Source: Candidatus Gastranaerophilales bacterium (GTDB lineage: Bacteria; Cyanobacteriota; Vampirovibrionia; Gastranaerophilales; Gastranaerophilaceae). From it: a stretch of 7,540 nt of DNA. Below, one piece after another: positions 1 to 6,978 of this stretch. The stretch spans positions 1 to 7,540 of the forward strand of contig JAJQFK010000213.1 in NCBI GenBank assembly GCA_021201175.1, in the 5' to 3' direction. The position numbers were made by a program, and so were the translations under genes. Under the pieces are notes generated by a model that saw nothing but the letters and a program-made list of their open reading frames with translations, made no database searches and was not told the origin of the DNA. The first letter of the stretch is position 1; every line of letters begins with the position of its first letter.

Positions 1-1
1 C

Positions 2-394
2 TCTCAGGATATTTTAAATTTTATCAATTTTGTTAGAGCAAAAGAATTACGAGGAGCGATGCTGACTATAAATTCTGATAATCCTTGCTATTCTTATGCA
101 AAAGTAGATAATGACGGCTATTTGATTGAAACAAAAGAAAAAGAGGTTATTTCAAACCACGCAATCACAGGGGTATATTATTTTAAATCGGTGGATGAGT
201 TTAGAGATTCAGTTATTGACTTAGTTGTAGAAAGCGATTTATCAAAAGGTGAGTTTTACATGTCAAATGTTTTTAACCACCTAAAGAAACTTACTCCAGA
301 AATCGGAGTATTTGATATTGAACACTTTGATTGCGTTGGAACTCCTGAACAATTAAAACAATTTCTGCAAGGAGGTGACTTTGCAAAAATTTAA
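2..394 (+). CDS. Nucleotidyltransferase, 3' part (capsule/surface sugar or choline activation)
   Basis: The reading frame is open from the left edge, so this is the C-terminal 130 codons of a longer gene. The ATG at 59 is internal, because family-like sequence (reading DILNFINFVRAKELRGAML) continues upstream of it. The protein resembles the C-terminal half of LicC/RfbA-like nucleotidyltransferases, which transfer a nucleotide from NTP to a sugar phosphate or phosphocholine in the cytoplasm. Supporting segments are the K-E-K-E stretch followed by GVYYFKS, then KGEFYMSNVFNHL, and the closing D-C-V-G-TPEQLKQFL, where such enzymes check the product before listing the next sugar. The catalytic N-terminal G-G-G-x-G-x-R loop lies outside the window. 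It overlaps the next gene by 14 nt from that gene's chosen start, which indicates one operon and coupled translation. The family is fairly certain; the exact substrate cannot be told. Confidence 0.75.
   Translation, partial: SQDILNFINFVRAKELRGAMLTINSDNPCYSYAKVDNDGYLIETKEKEVISNHAITGVYYFKSVDEFRDSVIDLVVESDLSKGEFYMSNVFNHLKKLTPEIGVFDIEHFDCVGTPEQLKQFLQGGDFAKI
369..378 (+). promoter_or_regulatory. Near-perfect ribosome binding site that decides a TTG start
   Basis: AAGGAGGTGA is a full complement of the 16S rRNA tail. The GTG at 375 lies inside this motif and so is too close to be the start it serves. The in-frame TTG at 381 sits 5 nt after the GGAGG core, which is normal spacing. The site lies inside the 3' end of the preceding gene. 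Confidence 0.65.
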
Positions 395-1733
395 CAATAT
401 TCTTTTATTCGGGGGCGAAACTAAAAACGAAAATATGCCGGTCGGGTTTTATTCTTCACTTGCAATGCTTCCATTGAGGGGAAAACCTGTTATATGGTGG
501 CAATTTCAGAACTTAAAAGAGCAAGGACTTGATGACTTTATTCTTGTAGTTTGCCAAGATAATAAAAAATTGCTTGAATACGCAAAAGTAGTCTTATGCG
601 AGCAATTCAAGATTAAGCTTGTTCAAGTAAACAGTAAAAAGAACATCTTATCATCATTAAAATATGGATTGCAGGTGGCAGCTCTTGAACTTCCTACTCG
701 TGTAATTTTAGGTGATACTATGCTCACTCAAAGCATTGATGATATAACTGATGTGCTTTTTACTTCAAAGAAAATTTCAACTTCTGAAAATTGGTGCTTA
801 GTTGAAAAATTAGAAAATAGCAATTTGTATTTTCACGATAAGAAAAAAAATGTTCCGCTATCAGATAAAGAGGCTCTTGTAGGGTATTATTCATTTGCTG
901 ATACTAAGCACATTTTAAACTGTTGCGTTAAATCTCGTTTGTTATTCAAGAAAGAAATTTCAACAGCTCTTATTGCATACCAAGAAAAATATCCGCTAAA
1001 GACTAAACTTGTTGACGATTGGTTTGATTTAGGGCATACTTCAGGATTAATTAAAGCTAAAAATAATCTTTTTAGTGCAAGGAGTTTTAATTCAATTTCT
1101 GTTGACACAGAAACAGGCTTATTGACAAAAACAAGCACAAAAGTGCAAAAGTTAGAAGATGAGGCATTTTGGTATCTTAATTTGCCTGAAGATTTAAAAA
1201 TTTATACACCAAGATTTATAAGTTTTAACAAAAACGAAAAATCTGCTGAGCTAACTCAAGAATTATACGGTTATCCGTCTTTGCAGGAATTGTATTTATC
1301 CGGCGAGGTTAATCTTGAAGATTGGCGATATATAATTGAAAAGTTGTTTAAGCTGCACAAAAACTTTGAAAAATATTCTATTGATAGAAATGACGAAGCT
1401 TTGTTGTGGCTTTATTTTGATAAAACAAAAGAACGTATAAATGAATTAAAACAACAAAATTTATACTGGCAAGGAGTCTTAGAACGAAAATTTGAGTTCA
1501 TAAATGGTAAAAAAGTCAGAGGTCTAATAGTAATAAAAATACCCAAAATAATAATACATATAAAACAGGTCCGTATTCTACTCCTACTTATAATCAATAT
1601 AGTTATGGTAGGAACCCTATGCCAAAACTTAAATTCTATTCAAAAAATGATTCTGTTGAATTATTCGGTTATACAATTACTGATTCTTTATTTTATACCT
1701 GTACTTCAGAATCTGATATGCCATTTGCTATAG
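381..1733 (+). pseudogene. Nucleotidyltransferase-phosphotransferase fusion, truncated in the kinase domain
   Basis: This looks like the two-domain capsule proteins that join a LicC-like nucleotidyltransferase to a LicA/choline-kinase-like phosphotransferase. Numbered from TTG 381, residues 1-230 form the nucleotidyltransferase-like part, with NNILLFGG near the start, ILGDT in the middle and VDDWFDLGHT at 211-220. The linker RSFNSISVD (from 234) opens the kinase part, followed by the E-L-Y-GYPSLQELY segment near 297. Family similarity runs to FINGKKV, ending at about residue 379 (nt 1517). The kinase HGD loop and the metal-binding segment that should follow are absent. From about 1520 to the stop at 1731-1733 the frame reads an unrelated hydrophobic tail, which is the next gene's DNA in the wrong frame. 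The nucleotidyltransferase half could still fold, but the kinase should be dead. An alternative GTG start at 375 would add two residues. The substrate is unknown. Confidence 0.72.
1511..1618 (+). other. Orphaned Asn/Thr/Tyr-rich linker, remnant of the lost TerB-protein N-terminus
   Basis: In the frame of the TerB gene there are 36 open codons between a TAA at 1508-1510 and the ATG at 1619. They read as a low-complexity run rich in Asn, Thr, Tyr, Ser and Pro, such as SNSNKNTQNNNTYKTG and then YSTPTYNQYSYGRNP. There is no ATG, GTG or TTG in this stretch. I infer that it is an interdomain linker of a once longer protein, cut at its 5' end by the seam at about 1515-1523. In other TerB_N proteins, material upstream of this domain is often a membrane segment or another domain followed by a flexible linker. 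If the stretch is translated now, it is only in the capsule gene's frame, as the hydrophobic tail. Confidence 0.5.
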
Positions 1734-2737
1734 ATATAAAATCAACTCCAACTTTTGGATATACACCTTCTGAAGGCTTAAATTATTGGCCGAATTATAA
1801 TCAAATAAGTAAAAGCCAACAAGGTTTTTATATAAAATGGTTGGCAGAAGGTAAACCTTTTGTTGAGGAGTTAGGATATGCTTACATTTATTATTATGGT
1901 CTTGAATACAGAGCGTTAGTTGAAAAACAAGATTTAAAAGATGTTCTATTTGAAGTAATAGATCTAGTAAATAAATTTAAGTGTTTAAGATATGGATATG
2001 AGCTAGTCGCTTATTTAATATTATCAATAAAAGATTTTTCATTGGATGAGATAGGTTTAGTATTAAAATTTCTTAAAGAAAATGAACAATACTACACATA
2101 TAATCCGGCATACAACTCTATTATCAAAAATTTAACTCCAGCAGGACAATATAAGGTTAAATTTTCACCATACCAGTTTTTAAATAACAACGAATATAAC
2201 AATTTAAGTGATAGAAAAAATGAGTTACTATCTTATTATTTTGATAAAATCACAGAAAATCTTGAAGAATCAGATGATGTTGTAGTAGTAGAAAAAGGAA
2301 CAGCAACAAAGAAAAAAGGTTCAAAAATACCTGCAAATGTTGAGTCAGGTGAAAATGTAGAGTTAAAGCTGGATACTGAAAAATTAGAAAAAATAAAAAT
2401 TAATACTTCTGAAATTCATAATGTATTACAAGAGATTTTTGCGGAAGAACAAGCCGAGATATTAAAATCTGAACCAATAGAAAACGATAATTCAGAAGAT
2501 GATAATAAAACTGAAATAGAAAATGGTTTACAAAATATAATAAATATAATTATTGAAAAAGAAAATTGGACTCGTAATGAACTACTCAATGTTATTCAAA
2601 ATAAGGGAATGATGTTGAGTAGTGCAATTGACGAAATTAACGAGTGGAGTAACGAAGAATTCGGTGATTTTCTTGTAGAAGAAGATGATGACATATATCT
2701 TGTAAATAAAGATGTTGTTAATTTAATTAAAAAATAA
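1619..2737 (+). CDS. TerB_N/TerB_C domain protein, probably 5'-truncated
   Basis: From the ATG at 1619 the product is 372 aa, with no signal peptide. Residues 3-29 (KLKFYSKNDSVELFGYTIT, then D-S-L-F-Y) begin the TerB_N domain. Its hallmark stretches follow: YWPNYNQIS at 56-64, a WLAEG at 74-78 and GYAYIYYYGLEYR at 86-98. A Lys/Val-rich linker lies at about 219-240. The C-terminal part matches TerB_C: LDTEKLEKIKINTSEI, then ENWTRNELL near 315-323 and INEWSNEEFGDFLVEE at 340-355. I see no TerB helical domain between them. TerB_N and TerB_C were named from tellurite-resistance-like neighbourhoods linked to DNA-processing genes; their biochemical role is unknown. An AGGAA at 1610-1614 could serve ATG 1619, and the frame extends upstream without another start codon. 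The gene heads an operon with the ATPase (11 nt away), so it is probably a partner or sensor of the ATPase-helicase pair. Family assignment is good; function is inferred. Confidence 0.72.
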   Translation: MPKLKFYSKNDSVELFGYTITDSLFYTCTSESDMPFAIDIKSTPTFGYTPSEGLNYWPNYNQISKSQQGFYIKWLAEGKPFVEELGYAYIYYYGLEYRALVEKQDLKDVLFEVIDLVNKFKCLRYGYELVAYLILSIKDFSLDEIGLVLKFLKENEQYYTYNPAYNSIIKNLTPAGQYKVKFSPYQFLNNNEYNNLSDRKNELLSYYFDKITENLEESDDVVVVEKGTATKKKGSKIPANVESGENVELKLDTEKLEKIKINTSEIHNVLQEIFAEEQAEILKSEPIENDNSEDDNKTEIENGLQNIINIIIEKENWTRNELLNVIQNKGMMLSSAIDEINEWSNEEFGDFLVEEDDDIYLVNKDVVNLIKK

Positions 2738-2741
2738 AGGA
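2736..2741 (+). promoter_or_regulatory. Ribosome binding site of the ATPase gene
   Basis: AAAGGA overlaps the TAA stop of the TerB-domain gene and ends 7 nt before ATG 2749. This supports that start and shows the two genes are read from one message. Confidence 0.6.
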
Positions 2742-2748
2742 TATTATT

Positions 2749-4023
2749 ATGGAAAAAATAAAAATCAAATCAAAAGAAAAGAATGCTATTATAGAATCTC
2801 TCAAAGCAGGTATTGTCCCAAAAATTGGCTTACAACATATCCAAGTAGGTAGAGCAGATGAAATAAAAGAAATGATAAAAGATTATGAATTAATTTCTGA
2901 TGGGGGAGCAAAAACAAGATTTATAATTGGGGAATATGGATCAGGTAAAACTTTTTTCATAAAATTATCTAAATTAATTGCCCATGAAAAAAATTTGGTT
3001 GTAGTTTCTACTGATATTACAACAGAAAAAGTATTATGCTCTTCTGATGGAAAATCTCAAAAATTGTTTTCTGAGTTAATAACAAATATGTCTACTAAAA
3101 CCAAACCGGATGGTGGAGCGTTACGGTCTATTGTTGAAAGATGGGCATCTAAAGTTTTACAAAGTAATGAAAGTATAACAGAAGAAATCATATACAAAGA
3201 ATTATTGCCATTGGAAAAATACGTTGCTTGTTACGATTTTTCAAAGGTATTAACCACTTATATCAACTCATATCAAAATGGCGATGATATAAAAATGTCA
3301 CAAGCATTAAGATGGTTAAGAGCGGAATATACAACAAAAACAGATGCTCGTAACGATTTAGGGGTAAGAACAATAATTGATGATAATAATTTTTATGAAT
3401 ATTTAAAATTATTTGCGGGTTTTGTACGCTTAGCAGGATATTCCGGATTAATTGTCAGTATCGATGAATTGGCAATTTTAGCAAGATTGAAATCAAATGT
3501 TAGAAATAAAAACTTTGAAAGAATTTTAAATATTATTAATGATTCTTTGCAAGGAACAACCGAATATATAGGATTTATATTTGGTGGTACACCTGAATTT
3601 TTAGATGACAAATACAAAGGAATGTATAGTTATGGAGCTTTAGAAACTCGTTTAGCAGATAATCCATTTACAAAAGAAGGAATGAAAGATTTGACAGGTC
3701 CTGTGATAAGGTTAGATAACTTATCACAAGAAGAATTGTATATGTTATTTTTAAATATAAGAAATGTTTTTGCCGAATATGATGAAACAAAGTATTTGGT
3801 AACGGAAAATGATATTCAAATATTCATGCAATGGCTTATGAATAGATTAGGTGCTAAATCTTTTCTTTCACCAAGAGAATCAATAAAAACGTTTATAGGC
3901 TTATTAAGTCAATTACAAAATTATCCAGACACAAACATTTCAAATTATCTTTCAGGAGTGCAAATTCATGAAGATAAAGAACCAATTGATGATGAATTAG
4001 TATCATTAACTTTAGGAGAATAA
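2749..4023 (+). CDS. BREX-type ATP-binding protein (BrxD / DUF2791 family)
   Basis: This is a 424-aa P-loop ATPase, close to the usual length of BrxD proteins. The N-terminus IIESLKAGIVPKIGLQHIQV followed by GR at 34-35 is the typical opening of the family. Walker A is GEYGSGKT at 61-68 and Walker B is LIVSIDELAIL, with D239 and E240 as the likely magnesium and catalytic residues. FGGTPEF at 278-284 and the later YSYGALETRL segment are conserved family marks, the last Arg being a likely nucleotide-sensing residue. SPRESIKTFI near the C-terminus also fits. In BREX types that carry it, BrxD is found with the helicase BrxHI and is thought to power recognition or processing of invading DNA. Here the gene sits between a TerB-domain gene and an Lhr-like helicase gene, the latter overlapping by 1 nt. 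No BREX methylase, PglZ or BrxC is seen, so this is a BREX-related module and not a BREX system. All motifs look intact. Confidence 0.87.
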   Translation: MEKIKIKSKEKNAIIESLKAGIVPKIGLQHIQVGRADEIKEMIKDYELISDGGAKTRFIIGEYGSGKTFFIKLSKLIAHEKNLVVVSTDITTEKVLCSSDGKSQKLFSELITNMSTKTKPDGGALRSIVERWASKVLQSNESITEEIIYKELLPLEKYVACYDFSKVLTTYINSYQNGDDIKMSQALRWLRAEYTTKTDARNDLGVRTIIDDNNFYEYLKLFAGFVRLAGYSGLIVSIDELAILARLKSNVRNKNFERILNIINDSLQGTTEYIGFIFGGTPEFLDDKYKGMYSYGALETRLADNPFTKEGMKDLTGPVIRLDNLSQEELYMLFLNIRNVFAEYDETKYLVTENDIQIFMQWLMNRLGAKSFLSPRESIKTFIGLLSQLQNYPDTNISNYLSGVQIHEDKEPIDDELVSLTLGE

Positions 4024-4025
4024 TG
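4014..4025 (+). promoter_or_regulatory. RBS and TAATG stop-start overlap coupling ATPase and helicase
   Basis: AGGAGA at 4014-4019 precedes a TAA stop (4021-4023) that shares its last A with the ATG of the helicase (4023-4025). This arrangement usually means translational coupling, which would keep ATPase and helicase in a fixed ratio. Confidence 0.6.
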
Positions 4026-6158
4026 GAACCTTTTTATTTGTTAAATAAAAAAATACAAAAAATTATTCATGAAATGAAGTGGGAAAATTTTAGACCAATT
4101 CAAGACGAAGCAATTTTACACATGATTAATTCTCCAAGCGATATGATAATATCAGCTCCAACGGCAAGTGGTAAAACTGAGGCAGCATTTTTACCTATTA
4201 TTTCTCAAATTGCAGATAACGGGAAAAATTCTGTAAAAATATTATATATTTCGCCATTAAAAGCTCTTATTAATGATCAATTTTCAAGAATAGAAACTTT
4301 ATGTAAACATATAGATTTTCCTATTACCAAATGGCACGGAGATGCAAATCAATCAAAGAAAACAACTTTAATCAAAAACCCTGCCGGAATATTGCTTATA
4401 ACTCCTGAATCAATTGAATCATTATTTCTTAATAAAACTGAATATCTCGGACCGTTGTTTAAGAACTTGGAATATATTGTAATTGATGAAATCCATAGCT
4501 TTATTGGCAATGAAAGAGGGTCTCAATTAAAAAGTTTAATTAATAGGTTGAAACATACTCTTGAGATACATCCGTATAAAATCGCACTTTCTGCAACAAT
4601 TAGTAATTTATCTGATATTGCACAATGGATAAATCCTACAAATCCTGATTTAGTTAAAATTATAGAAGATAATGATAAATCTAAGGATACGGTAGGCTTA
4701 ATTAAGTGTTATAAAAATATCCCTCCGGTTGCAGGTGTCGATAAAGATGAATTTTCGGAGTTAAAACAAGAGTTATTTAAAGTTATAAAGCAAGGCAAGA
4801 ATTTGATTTTTGCAAATGCAAAAATGACATTGGAAGAATTTTGTGATTCAATGCAAAATATTGCAAAAGATAATAGTTTCCCAAATAATTTCTATATCCA
4901 CCATGGTTCACTAGCAAAAAATATTCGAGAACAATGCGAAAATTTGTTGAAGAAAGAATCAAATATTTCAGTATTCTGTACAAATACGCTTGAATTAGGA
5001 ATTGATATTGGAAATATTGACAGAGTAATATTTTTAGCTCCGCCTTTTTCAGTAGCTTCTATGGTACAAAGACTTGGTCGTTGTGGCAGAAAAGAAAATG
5101 CAAGAAAAGAATTTAGATTTTATATAGAAGAAAATTCCATTGATGATAAATCTACTATGCAAGAAAAATTAAGGGTTCAACTTGTCCAAAGTATTGCTAT
5201 AGTAGAATTAATGTTGAAAGGTTTCAGTGAACCACTCGATACAAAAACTTTTGATTATTCAACATTTGCACATCAAATTTTATCATATTTGGGGCAAACC
5301 GGAGGAGCAAATGCCCCACAAATATATCATAATATAGCGGAAATATCTTTTAATAGTTATTTCTCAAAAGAAGACTTTATAAAAATATTGCAAAATTTAA
5401 ACTCAGAAAAAATTATTTATCAAATGACAGATGGCATAATAACATTAAGCAAATTAGGCGAAAGAATTGTTGAAAACTACGAATTCTATGCTGCATTTAT
5501 GACTCCAAAGGATTGGAAAGTCGTATGTAATGGTAAAGAAATTGGACAAATATCGGGTAACAACCTTTTGTTTTTAAAAGAGGGCAGTCATTTCCTTTTA
5601 GCAGGAAAAAGATGGGAAATTATTGAATTTAAAAATAAAATTCAAACAATCGTTGTAAAAAAAGCACAGGGAAAGAAATCTATAAAATTTAACGGAGGAA
5701 CCCAAAATATACACAGAGCAATACATCAAAAAATGTTTGAAATTTATGAGACTAATTATGTTCCAAAATATTTATCTCCGATCTCAATTCCTATTTTAAA
5801 AGAAGGTTATGAAAATTACAAAACATATATAAAAACATCTGATAGTAATATTCTTCCTGTATTAGAAGGGACTAAAATACAGAATACAATCGGTTTATTG
5901 TTTAAATATTGTGGAGTAGATATTGAAGATGGAGGAATAGGATTTTATTCAGCAAGTGAAAAAAATGAGTTAATTAAAATATTGAAAACAATTGATTTTT
6001 CACTGATAGATAAGAACTCTATAATAAATTTAATTGACAGATCTCTAAAATATAAGAAGAAATTTGATTATTTATTACCTGATGATATTCTCAATAAAGC
6101 ATATGAACAGCAATGTTTAGATTTTGATGGCGCAAGGAAGTTTGTAGAAAATTTATAG
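4023..6158 (+). CDS. Lhr-like DEAD/DEAH-box helicase (BrxHI-like)
   Basis: This is a 711-aa superfamily 2 helicase with a full motif set: Q-motif-like WENFRPIQDEAI (20-31), Walker A APTASGKTE with K51, motif Ia ISPLKALINDQ, TPESIESL, motif II DEIH (155-158), motif III SATISN (190-195), HHGSLAKNIRE (293-303), motif V TNTLELGIDIG (320-330) and motif VI QRLGRCGR (349-356). The HHGSL-x-x-x-IRE and TNTLELGID forms are typical of the Lhr branch. After the motor come a winged-helix-like region around residues 390-490 and a beta-rich segment with HFLLAGKRWEIIEF near 522-535, as in the Lhr core. I see no C-terminal DUF1998 or cysteine cluster, and it is about half the length of full Lhr, like BrxHI. 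It should translocate on DNA or an RNA-DNA hybrid using ATP. It is coupled to the BrxD-like ATPase, and I infer a shared role in acting on foreign DNA. The stop is TAG. Confidence 0.88.
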   Translation: MEPFYLLNKKIQKIIHEMKWENFRPIQDEAILHMINSPSDMIISAPTASGKTEAAFLPIISQIADNGKNSVKILYISPLKALINDQFSRIETLCKHIDFPITKWHGDANQSKKTTLIKNPAGILLITPESIESLFLNKTEYLGPLFKNLEYIVIDEIHSFIGNERGSQLKSLINRLKHTLEIHPYKIALSATISNLSDIAQWINPTNPDLVKIIEDNDKSKDTVGLIKCYKNIPPVAGVDKDEFSELKQELFKVIKQGKNLIFANAKMTLEEFCDSMQNIAKDNSFPNNFYIHHGSLAKNIREQCENLLKKESNISVFCTNTLELGIDIGNIDRVIFLAPPFSVASMVQRLGRCGRKENARKEFRFYIEENSIDDKSTMQEKLRVQLVQSIAIVELMLKGFSEPLDTKTFDYSTFAHQILSYLGQTGGANAPQIYHNIAEISFNSYFSKEDFIKILQNLNSEKIIYQMTDGIITLSKLGERIVENYEFYAAFMTPKDWKVVCNGKEIGQISGNNLLFLKEGSHFLLAGKRWEIIEFKNKIQTIVVKKAQGKKSIKFNGGTQNIHRAIHQKMFEIYETNYVPKYLSPISIPILKEGYENYKTYIKTSDSNILPVLEGTKIQNTIGLLFKYCGVDIEDGGIGFYSASEKNELIKILKTIDFSLIDKNSIINLIDRSLKYKKKFDYLLPDDILNKAYEQQCLDFDGARKFVENL

Positions 6159-6168
6159 GCATAAAAGT

Positions 6169-6837
6169 ATGAAAGAACAAATAAACAAGTTTTTAAACAA
6201 TAAATTTTGTGAAATATTTTTAGTATTAATAATCATTATAAATATTGTATGTCTTGGCTTTGAAACAGACAGAACTATATATTTACACTACAAGACTTTA
6301 TTTAATCAGATTGAATTAGTTTCTGTAATCATCTTTACAATTGAATATATTTTACTTAATATCACTAGAAAAATTAAAAGATGCTCTAAACCCCTTAATG
6401 ATTATTGATTTACTTGCTATTTTACCATTCTACCTTCCTTTAAAAGGACTTGATTTGAGAATATTGAGAACATTTCGGCTGCTCAGAATTCTTAGAATAT
6501 TTAAGTTAGCTCGATATTTTGAAGCACTATAGATGATAGGTAAAGTTATAGTAAAGAAAAAATATGAACTAATAAGTATATTTGGAGTTCTTTTGTTACT
6601 AATGTTTATAAGTTCATTTTTAATGTTTTACGCAGAAGCAGATGCACAACCGAATGCTTTTCATAATATTTTAGATACTTTTTGGTGGTCATTAGTAACA
6701 TTTACAACTGTGGGTTATGGAGATGTTTACCCCGTAACACCGTTTGGCAAAGTTCTATCTGCTATTAAATGTTATTTGCTTTACCAACAAGTATTTTAAC
6801 CGCTGAATTTTTAAATGAATATAATAATAAAAAATAG
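6169..6837 (+). pseudogene. Voltage-gated potassium channel, disrupted in three places
   Basis: The pieces together make one six-segment cation channel. Frame 1 from ATG 6169 gives S1 (IFLVLIIIINIVCLGFE) and S2 (LVSVIIFTIEYIL). The frame then breaks between about 6350 and 6365, with several linker residues missing. It resumes in frame 2 with S3 (MIIDLLAILPFYLPL) and a clear S4 voltage sensor, LRILRTFRLLRILRIFKLAR, with Arg at nearly every third position. A TAG at 6530-6532 interrupts the S4-S5 linker where relatives often have Gln, which would fit a CAG-to-TAG change. S5, the pore helix and the potassium filter TVGYGD (6707-6724) follow. A third lesion at about 6765-6778 removes part of S6; the end (ALPTSILTAEF) resumes in frame 1 and stops at 6835-6837. 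Intact relatives pass potassium through the inner membrane. It starts 10 nt after the helicase with only a weak RBS. Three lesions in one short gene beside intact long genes argue against sequencing error. Confidence 0.85.
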
Positions 6838-6875
6838 CTCTTGTTTATGCTATATTGAACATCTTAGAGGTATTT

Positions 6876-6968
6876 ATGGTAAATAAAGTTTCTAAAACTT
6901 ATAAAATTATAACAAAGTTATTTAATATTATTTTGACAATGAATATTTGTTCATTGAGGATAATTTGA
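6876..6968 (+). CDS. Possible 30-codon small ORF ahead of abiH, doubtful
   Basis: In the 141-nt gap between the channel remnant and the AbiH gene, an ATG at 6876 follows TAGAGG at 6865-6870 by 5 nt. It opens 30 codons with many Lys, Ile and Asn (starting MVNKVSKTYKIITKLFNII) and ends at a TGA that overlaps the AbiH ribosome binding site. The RBS and the position could suit a leader peptide or a small protein. However, the composition is what random AT-rich DNA gives, and I recognise no family. The rest of the gap holds no convincing terminator. Confidence 0.15.
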   Translation: MVNKVSKTYKIITKLFNIILTMNICSLRII

Positions 6969-6978
6969 GGTACAGTGT

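Noticed and set aside
887..1138. Reverse-strand open frame inside the capsule gene, and similar ones at 1412-1597, 3393-3617 and 4783-4983
   Set aside because: All lie opposite clear coding sequence, have no recognisable motifs or RBS, and are antisense shadows.
1589..1594. Perfect TATAAT, a possible -10 box ahead of the truncated TerB gene
   Set aside because: No -35-like sequence at 16-18 nt upstream and no extended -10 TG; expected by chance in DNA this AT-rich.
1619..2737. Tellurite resistance gene
   Set aside because: TerB_N/TerB_C domains share the Ter name, but there are no terC, terD or terZ genes nearby, and the context is ATPase and helicase.
2749..6158. A complete BREX or DISARM system
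   Set aside because: Only BrxD-like and BrxHI-like proteins are present; no PglZ, BrxC, methylase, DrmA/B or phospholipase D gene is seen in the window.
6530..6532. Possible TAG-to-Gln recoding, as in some phages, since the in-frame TAG replaces a likely Gln
   Set aside because: TAG ends the helicase and the channel remnant at sensible places, and the channel also carries two frameshifts, so ordinary gene decay explains it better. The helicase TAG is followed two codons later by TAA, so this one stop is not strong evidence either way.
6834..6855. ATAGC...GCTAT hairpin after the channel remnant as a terminator
   Set aside because: Only a 5-bp AT-rich stem with a 10-nt loop and no following T-run.
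6933..6964. TTGACA and GATAAT ahead of the AbiH gene as a promoter
   Set aside because: The spacer is 20 nt, too long for a normal sigma-70 promoter, and the leader would be very short. It stays a weak possibility.
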